Assembly: GCA_020638675.1 (NCBI GenBank) | Contig: JACKID010000002.1 | Location: 372,001 to 436,000 of the forward strand | Source of the DNA: Planctomycetota bacterium | GTDB lineage: Bacteria > Planctomycetota > UBA8742 > UBA2392 | Reading direction: 5' to 3' | DNA: 64,000 nt | Shown: piece after piece, positions 31,904-39,178 of the stretch | How the letters are laid out: the number at the start of each line of letters is the position of its first letter | How positions within the stretch are numbered: the stretch's first letter is position 1 | Program-made: the position numbers and the translations under genes | The notes under the pieces: generated by a model | Database searches by the model: none | What the model was told of the DNA's origin: nothing | Seen by the model: the letters and a program-made list of their open reading frames with translations, nothing else

Positions 31904-34155
31904 TGGGTGTGCTTCGCGCGCTGGCAATTTCTGCGCTGATCTGCTGCTGCAACGCGCTGCTTGCGCAGGTCACGATCGACAACGTCGATGCGGGCTTCAA
32001 CATTACGTTCGGCTCATGGACGAACGGCAGCAGCGCGTCCGGCAAGTACGGCAGCGACTACCTATACAAGGGCGGCGTCGGCAGCGGCGCCAGCTATACC
32101 GGCACCGTGGAGTGGCGCCCGAACCTCGCGGCCGACACCTACGACGTCAGCGTCTGGTATTCGTCCGGCAGCAACCGCGCGAACGATGCGCCCTACACCG
32201 TCTACGACTCCAGCGGCCCGACCACGGTCAGCGTCAATCAGCAGACCAACGGCGGGCAGTGGGTCAGCCTCGGGACCTTCAGCTTTAATGCGGGAACGGG
32301 CGGATATGTCGAGCTCGCGAACAATGCCCAGGCCGGGCAGGTTGTGATCGCCGACGCCGTGCGCTTCGTGCCAAGCAGCTACGTGCCACCGGCCGCGGAT
32401 GAGATGCGCGGCGTCTGGGTCAGTCGCTACGAATGGCCGAGCACGACGCCTGCCACATGGAAGTCGAACATCAACACCATCATGGCCAACGCCAAGGCCG
32501 GCAACTTCAACACGGTCGTGCTGCAGATGCGCGGCGACACGACGACGCTGTATCCGTCGCCGTACGAGCCGCTCAGCAGCCTTATCACCAACGGCACCGG
32601 CGATGACGCGCTGGCCTATGCAATTTCGGCTGCCCATGCCCAGGGGCTGCAACTGCACTGCTACTTCAACACGCACGTGTGCAGCAGCACGTTCGCGTCT
32701 GCCAACCCGACCTGGCTGATCGCCGACGCAGCCGGCACGCCGATCAGCTCGCCCGTGGACGGCTACTACTGGCTGGCACCCGGAAACCCGGACGTGCAGG
32801 CCTACCTGCGCCAGCAGATCATGTACATCGTGAACACCTACCCGAGCCTGGATGGCATTCACTTCGACCGCATCCGCTGCCCGGAGGCGGTCTACAGCCA
32901 CGACGCCGTCAGCGAAGCGCGCAGAACGGGCGGCGCGAACCCTGACTCTCTCAACTTTGACGACTGGACGGCCGACCAGATCACGCGTTTTCTGCGCGAC
33001 GTCTACGCCGAGGTGCACAGCGTGAACCCGACGTTGCAACTCAGCGCCGCGCCGCTGGGGCTGTATGACGCCAGCGCCTACAGTGGCTACCCGACCGGCT
33101 ACTATTACGGGCTGCCGCGCCATCAGGATGCCAAGGCCTGGCTGGCCGCGGGCGCCATCGACTGGATCGCGCCGCAGTGCTACTGGCCCGACGGCGGTGG
33201 GCTGCCCGACTTCAGCGACCTCGTGCCTGACTGGCAGGCGGCGGCGAACGGGCGCCGCATCTACCCGGGCATGAGCGTCACCAGCGACGCCAACGAGAAC
33301 GAGACCGTCAACGAGATCACCGCCGCGCGCGGCTTCGGCTGCAAGGGCACGATGGTCTGGAGCTACAGCGCAGCCAACAGCCTCAATTTCTGGAGCACGC
33401 TGAAGGCCGCGGGCAAGCCGTACGAGCAGCCGGCCGCCGTGCCCGACCTGCCCTGGCTCAGCAGCCCCAGCACGGCAATCGTGTACGGCAAGATCACCGA
33501 CTTCGGCACCGGCGCGCCGCTGCAGGATGTGCATGTCACGCGCACCGGCAGCAGCTACACGGACTTGAGCGCCGTCGACGGCTTCTGGTGCTTCCTGAAC
33601 CTCGCACCGGGCAGCTACACGTTCACGGCCGACCTGCCGGGCACCGGCACGGCCGTCATCAGCGTGAACAACCTTGTCGCCGGTGAAGTGCGCAAAGTGG
33701 ATATTGCGATTGCGGCCCCCGGCACGGCAACGCGGCTGGAGATTGACGCGTCAACACCAACGCAGGTGCCCGCGGGCGACTCGTTCGGTCTGCTGGTTCA
33801 CGTCGTGGACGCGCAGGGCAACCCGGTCACGGGCGGCAGCTACAGCGTTTCTGTTTCACCGGTCGGCGTGACCGGCACGCTCACCGGCGCAACGGCAGGC
33901 TCGACAGTAAACGGCGACGTGCTGTTCAGCTTCAGCCACGATCAGCCGGCGACGATTACGTTCGTTGTCATCGAAGGCTCGTCCACGCTGGCGTTTGCCA
34001 GCACGCAGGTGACGTTCACGGCGGTCAGCTCCGGCGGCGGCGAAGACGACAGCTCCGGCTGCGCCGTGGCCCCCGGCAGTCCGTGGACGACGCTCTGGGC
34101 ATTGTTGTTACCGCTGGGGATCGCCCTCAGTCGCTGGCGCCGACGCTTCTCCTGA
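31903..34155 (+). CDS. Surface-anchored GHL10 (DigH-like) glycoside hydrolase with golvesin-like domain
   Basis: A 750-aa exported protein. The start shares TGATG with the amidase stop, with GGGAGG 8 bp upstream. The signal peptide is followed by a golvesin-like domain (about 20-160) homologous to the amidase's. The GHL10 catalytic TIM barrel spans about 165-530 (EMRGVWVSRYEW, TVVLQMRGDTTTLYPS, LHCYFNTHVC, DGIHFDRIRCPE, QCYWPD). A carboxypeptidase-regulatory-like fold then follows (YGKITDFGTGAPLQDVHV), then an invasin/Big-like domain and the Gly-rich/Cys/hydrophobic/WRRRFS tail. E. coli DigH of this family cuts glycan strands stripped of peptides, so it probably acts after the amidase. Its last 29 bp overlap the convergent beta-helix gene. 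Confidence 0.88.
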   Translation: MGVLRALAISALICCCNALLAQVTIDNVDAGFNITFGSWTNGSSASGKYGSDYLYKGGVGSGASYTGTVEWRPNLAADTYDVSVWYSSGSNRANDAPYTVYDSSGPTTVSVNQQTNGGQWVSLGTFSFNAGTGGYVELANNAQAGQVVIADAVRFVPSSYVPPAADEMRGVWVSRYEWPSTTPATWKSNINTIMANAKAGNFNTVVLQMRGDTTTLYPSPYEPLSSLITNGTGDDALAYAISAAHAQGLQLHCYFNTHVCSSTFASANPTWLIADAAGTPISSPVDGYYWLAPGNPDVQAYLRQQIMYIVNTYPSLDGIHFDRIRCPEAVYSHDAVSEARRTGGANPDSLNFDDWTADQITRFLRDVYAEVHSVNPTLQLSAAPLGLYDASAYSGYPTGYYYGLPRHQDAKAWLAAGAIDWIAPQCYWPDGGGLPDFSDLVPDWQAAANGRRIYPGMSVTSDANENETVNEITAARGFGCKGTMVWSYSAANSLNFWSTLKAAGKPYEQPAAVPDLPWLSSPSTAIVYGKITDFGTGAPLQDVHVTRTGSSYTDLSAVDGFWCFLNLAPGSYTFTADLPGTGTAVISVNNLVAGEVRKVDIAIAAPGTATRLEIDASTPTQVPAGDSFGLLVHVVDAQGNPVTGGSYSVSVSPVGVTGTLTGATAGSTVNGDVLFSFSHDQPATITFVVIEGSSTLAFASTQVTFTAVSSGGGEDDSSGCAVAPGSPWTTLWALLLPLGIALSRWRRRFS

Positions 34156-37144
34156 ACGCCGAACGCAGCAGCGCCAGCAGGGCGGCACCGAGCCCGCCCA
34201 GCAGCGCCCAGCCGGGCCACCTGGATTCGCCGGTGCTGCAGCCGCCGCCCCCACCGCCGCCGCCTCCACTTGAGCTTGTCGGGTTCGTTTCGGTGATTGT
34301 CGGGACATCCGTCGGCAGCGACTCGTTGTTGCTCGCGTCCTCGGCCGTCGCGAGAAAGTTGTTGGCCACGCCCGGCGCAAGCGTAGTGGGGATGGCGAAC
34401 GCGATGGCGCCGCCGGTCAACTGCTGCATGGCGACGACCGCGTCACCGCCGTTCACGAAGCCGTCATCGTTCAGGTCGCTGTAGATACGCACCAGGCTGT
34501 CGGGCTGGGCCGTGCCGGTGATCGTGTAGCTGGGTGCATCCAGCGAGACCGGCGACGTCGGGTCCGAAATGACCGGCGGGCTGATGGCCGGCGCGGTTGT
34601 CTCAGTGATCGTCGGGACGTTGACCGCGCTTGATTCATTGCCGGCGCCATCCACGGCCGTGACGACGAAATTGTTCGTCGTGCTCTGCGTGATCGGCGTG
34701 TTGATGCTCCAGTTTGTGCCGCCGCCCGTGAGTTGCTGCGAGCCAACCACCGCGTCCGCGCCGTTTACGATCCCGTCGTTATTGAAGTCGATGTACACGC
34801 GCAGCAGCGCGTCAGCCTCAGCCGTGCCGCCGATGGCGAACGAAGTGCCCGTCGTGTTGATGGGCGCGGCAGGCGTGGTGACCACCGGGCCGCTCGGCGC
34901 GATCGAGTCCTCGGTGATTGTCGGGACGTTCACCTCGATCGACTCACCGCTCGTGCCGTCGTCGGCCGTCGCGAGGAAGTTGTTGTCCGTGTTCTGCGCG
35001 AGCGCCACGGCGATCGAGTAGGCCGTGCCGCCACCGGTCAGCTGCTGCGAGCCGACGACCATGTCGGTGCCGACGTCGATGGAGCCGTTGTCGTTCACAT
35101 CCTCGTAGATCCGCACCAGCGAGTTCGGCGGCGCCGAACCCATGATTGCGTAATTCGCCGCGTTCACTCGAATCGCTGCGCCCGGGTCGGACACCGTCGG
35201 CGGGTTGGTCAAAGCAGTGCCATTGAACTCGTATGCGCCGATATCGACGCCGCTGCCGTCGTCGCGTGTGAAGCCCGTTCCGCGCTGGTCGGTCGTCAGG
35301 CTTTGCGGGTTGCTGCCGGCGTTGCGAGCGGCGCTGCCGCCGGCGATCGCATGGGTCAGCGTCGGGCCGCCGTTGTTCTGAAGGCTGCCCAGCGCCGGGT
35401 CGGTGCCGGTCACGTTGCCCGAGCCGGAGGATGGCGTCACACCGTTCTCGATCAGGCAGTTGGTTGCGTTCAGGGTTCCGCCCGCGTCCGGGTTGGAGGC
35501 GGCGGTGTTGTCGGCAAAGATCGTGCTGGTTGCGTTTGTTGCGGCGCCGCTGCTGGCATCCTCAAACGTCCCGCCGCCGATGCTGGAACTTGCCGCGCCG
35601 CCGCTGCCCGGTGAGCCCCCGCCCCCTCCGCTTGCGCCTCCCGCGCCGGGCGCCGCACTGGTTGCGGCACTCGCGGCCACCGTCGAGTTCTGGATCGTGA
35701 TGCTGGTACCGCGTACGTAGATCGCGCCGCCCCGGCTTTGGCCCGCGCCGCCGCCAACGCCGCCGTTTCCGCCGACGGCTATGGCCGTCCCGCCGTCGCC
35801 CCCATCTCCGCCGTCGCCGCCCTGGGCGCTGTTGCCCGAAAGCGTGCTCTGCAAAATCGTGATCGAGGCATTCTGGACGAACACGCCCGCGCTGTGCCCG
35901 AAGCCGCCGAGGCCCCCCGCGCCGCCGTTTCCGCCGTTCACGCCGGTGCCGCCATCGCCGCCGGACCCGCCATCGCCGCCGTCGGCCGTGCAGTTACTGA
36001 TCGTCGAGTCCGTGATGCTGACCGTGCCCGAAGCGCCGAAGATCGCGCCGCCCTGCGCGCTGCCGCCGTTGGCACCCACCTGTCCGGCGCGGCCTGAGGT
36101 ACCGGTAATCCCGCCGCCGCCAGCGCCGCCAATGCCTCCGACCCCGCCGGCCGCGGCATTCTGGTCGAGCGTGCTGGTATCGATCATCAGCGTCCCGGAG
36201 TTCACATAGAAAGCTCCGCCGCGCCCTGCACCGCCGAAGAACGCAGTACCGCCGTTGCCAGGGAAGCCCTGCGCCGCCCCGCCGTCTCCACCATCGCCAC
36301 CGTCGCCACCCGAAGCCGAGTTGGACGAAACCTGGGCGGCATCGATCGTCAACTGGCCGCCCGCCAGGTACACCGCACCACCGTGGCCATTGCCGCCGAA
36401 TGCGCCGTCGCCACCATTGCCGGCCGTGACGCCCGCCTGTGGTCCGCCCGCGCCACCGTTGCCGCCTTTGCCACCTGATGCCGCATTGCCGGCCCAGTTT
36501 CCGCCTGTAACGTTCACGTTGCCGCTGGCGAGATATAGTCCGCCGCCAAGTCCGTTGCCGCCGCTCGTACCAGCCGTACCGTTTGCGGCCGGCCCGCCGG
36601 GCATGCCGTCCACACCGTCCGCGCCCTTTGCAGTGTTGCCGCTCACGACCATGTTCTGCATGTTCAATGAGCCGGCGCCTTCTTTGAGGATTGCGCCGCC
36701 GCGACCTTCACCGCCCGTCGTTCCGTCGTCGACCGCGACGCCGCCCTGGATGGTGAAGCCGCTGAGCGTGATCGGCGCATTCACACCGTTGTTGAAGTGA
36801 AACACCCGGTCGACGCCGTTGGCGTCGACGATCACGGTCGCCCCGGAAGCGGGCTGGATCGCCACCGTCCCGGCCGCCTTGACCAGGTCCAGGTCGCCCG
36901 ACGCATTGGCATTCTCGCCCGCGGCGCCCGTCAGCACATACGTGCCGGACTGCATCTCAATGATGTAGTCGTTGCTGTCTCCATTTACGGTCGATATCGC
37001 GGCGCGCAGCTGCGTCACGTTCGAGACGCTCAGTGTCGTCTGCGCCGAGAGTCCCTGCGATGCCGCGGCGGCCAGCCAGATCGGGCTGGAAAGTAGCAGG
37101 CAGCGTTTCACGTTCAGGTCGCGAAGTTGCAGGCGTTTGGACAT
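34127..37144 (-). CDS. Giant Gly-rich beta-helix surface protein with three EF-hand-containing Ig-like modules and C-terminal sorting tail
   Basis: A 1005-aa exported protein. The ATG at 37144 has GGAG 5 bp upstream. The leader contains LNVKRCLLLSSPIWLAAAASQGLSA, shared with 27503-29899. A beta-helix with GGxGGxGG turns runs to about residue 560, followed by a cap (AIAGGSAARNAGSNPQS, GAYEF). Three Ig-like modules (about 640-955) each contain one dockerin-like calcium loop: DVNDNGSIDVGTD, DFNNDGIVNGAD and DLNDDGFVNGGD. All end VPTITE. The tail is (G)9-Cys, hydrophobic, FRRSVGASD. It is a paralogue of the 27.5-kb protein with two extra modules. Calcium-stiffened stalk and adhesin are the likely roles. 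Confidence 0.87.
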   Translation of the reverse strand: MSKRLQLRDLNVKRCLLLSSPIWLAAAASQGLSAQTTLSVSNVTQLRAAISTVNGDSNDYIIEMQSGTYVLTGAAGENANASGDLDLVKAAGTVAIQPASGATVIVDANGVDRVFHFNNGVNAPITLSGFTIQGGVAVDDGTTGGEGRGGAILKEGAGSLNMQNMVVSGNTAKGADGVDGMPGGPAANGTAGTSGGNGLGGGLYLASGNVNVTGGNWAGNAASGGKGGNGGAGGPQAGVTAGNGGDGAFGGNGHGGAVYLAGGQLTIDAAQVSSNSASGGDGGDGGDGGAAQGFPGNGGTAFFGGAGRGGAFYVNSGTLMIDTSTLDQNAAAGGVGGIGGAGGGGITGTSGRAGQVGANGGSAQGGAIFGASGTVSITDSTISNCTADGGDGGSGGDGGTGVNGGNGGAGGLGGFGHSAGVFVQNASITILQSTLSGNSAQGGDGGDGGDGGTAIAVGGNGGVGGGAGQSRGGAIYVRGTSITIQNSTVAASAATSAAPGAGGASGGGGGSPGSGGAASSSIGGGTFEDASSGAATNATSTIFADNTAASNPDAGGTLNATNCLIENGVTPSSGSGNVTGTDPALGSLQNNGGPTLTHAIAGGSAARNAGSNPQSLTTDQRGTGFTRDDGSGVDIGAYEFNGTALTNPPTVSDPGAAIRVNAANYAIMGSAPPNSLVRIYEDVNDNGSIDVGTDMVVGSQQLTGGGTAYSIAVALAQNTDNNFLATADDGTSGESIEVNVPTITEDSIAPSGPVVTTPAAPINTTGTSFAIGGTAEADALLRVYIDFNNDGIVNGADAVVGSQQLTGGGTNWSINTPITQSTTNNFVVTAVDGAGNESSAVNVPTITETTAPAISPPVISDPTSPVSLDAPSYTITGTAQPDSLVRIYSDLNDDGFVNGGDAVVAMQQLTGGAIAFAIPTTLAPGVANNFLATAEDASNNESLPTDVPTITETNPTSSSGGGGGGGGGCSTGESRWPGWALLGGLGAALLALLRSAFRRSVGASD

Positions 37145-37224
37145 GACGACTCCATGCGTCAGGGGCACGCGTCGAAGCAGGGGTGCAACAGTTTACGCTA
37201 CAACGTTCCGACGTGAACCCGTTA

Positions 37225-39120
37225 TCAGTCTTCGGGATCGCCGGGCGGCTCCGGCTTGTTCGGTACATACTCAAGGATCGAAAGGCGGTACCCAGCCTCG
37301 ACCATCAGCGCGTTCTTCGTCGGATGAAACTCGACAAACTGGCCGTACGGGGTGCCATCCGCGTCCAGCTCTTTGATCAACGCACCCGTGGTCACCGACC
37401 AGAGCATGTACTCCGGCTCCTCCCCCGTCTCACCCCGGTTGGCGCCCACGACGAACAAACCGTCCTTGCTCAGACGAACGGTGTGCAGGGTTGAGGCTGA
37501 GTGCTTGAGAATCGCCCTGCGTTCGCCGGTGACCCCGTCAAACACGTGGATCGCGCCCGAGCGCGTGCCGATCGCCACCACGCGTCCGTCCGGTGTCATG
37601 TCGGCGCCCCAGAGGATTTCGCCGACAGTGTAGGTCATGACGGACTTGCCGGTGTCCACGTCCCAGAGTCGCCCGGTGCCGTCCTTCGATGCCGTGAAAA
37701 GGCGCGTTCCGTCGCCATTGAAGGCGAGATCGGTGCATACGTTGGTGTGCTCCTTCAGCTCTCGTACCAGGTGCCCATCCTCGGCGCTGAAAAGTCTCTG
37801 CTCGTGCTTGTCGTCGCTGCCCACCGCGATCAGGTCGCCGCGCGGTGACCAGCGCGTGTGATACCCGGCCTGCAGGTCGGTGTTGATTTCGAACACCACT
37901 TCCAGTGTCCGCGCGTCGTGAACGCGCAGCACTTTTGAGCCGCTGGCGACAACCAGGCGCTTGCCGTCCGGCGACCAGTCGAGCGAGCGAATCGAGTCCT
38001 CCTGCTCGCGCGAGCGCAGCAACTCAAGCGTGTTCAGGTCGCGGATTTCGAGGCGCTTGCTAGTGCCGCCCCAGGCGAACTGCTTGCCGTCCGGCGAGAT
38101 CCGTAAGTCCTTGAAGTCGCCCGTGTCTTTCGGCGTCAGCGTTTCTTTCCACTCCGCGTTCCAGCCGAACGCGCGAACGGTGCTGAGCCGCTTTCCTTCG
38201 TGATCCCTGCCGCCGGCCGCGATCAGGCGACCGCCCCAGCTGATTCCGGCCGCGCCGCAGCGCGCCAGCGCCTGCCAGTCCGCTCGCGCTTCCCAGCGAG
38301 CGAGCGTTGTGTTCAGGCGCAGGGGCGCCTGAACATCCGGCCCCATCAGTCCGCGCAGCGCAACAATCTCGGCGCCGGGGTAGTAGATGACGCCGGCGAT
38401 CAAATCGGCGGCAGGCTCGGGCAGTGCGGGCGCCTCGCTTGATTTCTTGCCGTCGAAGTACTCGCAGCTCGCAAGCGGGCCATCGTCGCCGTTACCGCCG
38501 ACGATCAACAGCCGCCCGTCAGGCAGCCCGACGGCCGCGTGGCCCCAGCGTGCGGTCTTCAATTTGCCCAGCTTGGCCCAGTCCCATTTGCCCTTCTTGT
38601 CCTGCTCAAGCCGGTAGACTTCGCCCTCGGCGCGCTTGCCGCCATTGCCGCCGATGACGTAGATGTCCTTGAGCGTCGAGACGCAGGCGGCGCCGAACAC
38701 GCCCTTGGGCAACTCCGGGCCGTCGCTCCACTTGTTCACTGCGGGGTCATAGACGTCCACACGCTTGAGAGCGACGTCGCCGTCGCGCCCGCCGATCGCG
38801 TAGACCTTTCCCTGGAACGTACCGGCCGACAGCCCGCCGCGAGCCTTGGGTATCGGTGCCAACGGCGTAGCTTCGCCGCTGTCCGGATTGACCAGCGTGG
38901 CATCGGCGCTGGGGCCGTCGTTGGTTTCGCCCCCAAGCAGGATGATGCCGCCGAGCGGGTTTACGGTGCCCGCCAGCGCATCGCGCTCCGTGGGCAGCCC
39001 GCCGGCATCGCTGGCGGCCAGCGTGTACGCCGCGTCACCCGTCGCAGGGTCGCTGTCCGCGGCAAAGCTGACAAAGGCAATCAGAGCAACGAACACCACG
39101 GCGAACGTGAAAGTGCGCAT
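37225..39120 (-). CDS. Exported Kelch/WD40 double-propeller protein
   Basis: A 631-aa protein with signal peptide (TFAVVFVALIAFVSFAA). The N-terminal half (about 30-320) carries Kelch repeats with the Gly-Gly pair (VYAIGGRDGD, IYVIGGNGGK, LLIVGGNGDD, LIAAGGRDHE). The C-terminal half (about 330-620) carries WD40-like blades (LRISPDGKQFAWGG, LDWSPDGKRLVVASG, LAFNGDGTRLFTASKDGTGRLWD). Two linked beta-propellers in one exported protein suggest protein or glycan binding. The start was moved from a longer frame to the ATG at 39120 because that begins the signal peptide; a TATCAT -10-like box lies about 38 bp upstream. It follows the cyclase-ATPase gene by 58 bp on the same strand. Confidence 0.85.
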   Translation of the reverse strand: MRTFTFAVVFVALIAFVSFAADSDPATGDAAYTLAASDAGGLPTERDALAGTVNPLGGIILLGGETNDGPSADATLVNPDSGEATPLAPIPKARGGLSAGTFQGKVYAIGGRDGDVALKRVDVYDPAVNKWSDGPELPKGVFGAACVSTLKDIYVIGGNGGKRAEGEVYRLEQDKKGKWDWAKLGKLKTARWGHAAVGLPDGRLLIVGGNGDDGPLASCEYFDGKKSSEAPALPEPAADLIAGVIYYPGAEIVALRGLMGPDVQAPLRLNTTLARWEARADWQALARCGAAGISWGGRLIAAGGRDHEGKRLSTVRAFGWNAEWKETLTPKDTGDFKDLRISPDGKQFAWGGTSKRLEIRDLNTLELLRSREQEDSIRSLDWSPDGKRLVVASGSKVLRVHDARTLEVVFEINTDLQAGYHTRWSPRGDLIAVGSDDKHEQRLFSAEDGHLVRELKEHTNVCTDLAFNGDGTRLFTASKDGTGRLWDVDTGKSVMTYTVGEILWGADMTPDGRVVAIGTRSGAIHVFDGVTGERRAILKHSASTLHTVRLSKDGLFVVGANRGETGEEPEYMLWSVTTGALIKELDADGTPYGQFVEFHPTKNALMVEAGYRLSILEYVPNKPEPPGDPED

Positions 39121-39178
39121 GTACGAATCCGGACTGAGACCGCGAGCGAGCCGGAATGATACAAGGCACAGTCGGTCA

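Noticed and set aside
27503..37144. CRISPR array in the repetitive GC-rich DNA
   Set aside because: Repeats are imperfect codon-level repeats of Gly-Gly-Asp, not direct repeats of constant length with unique spacers, and no cas genes exist.
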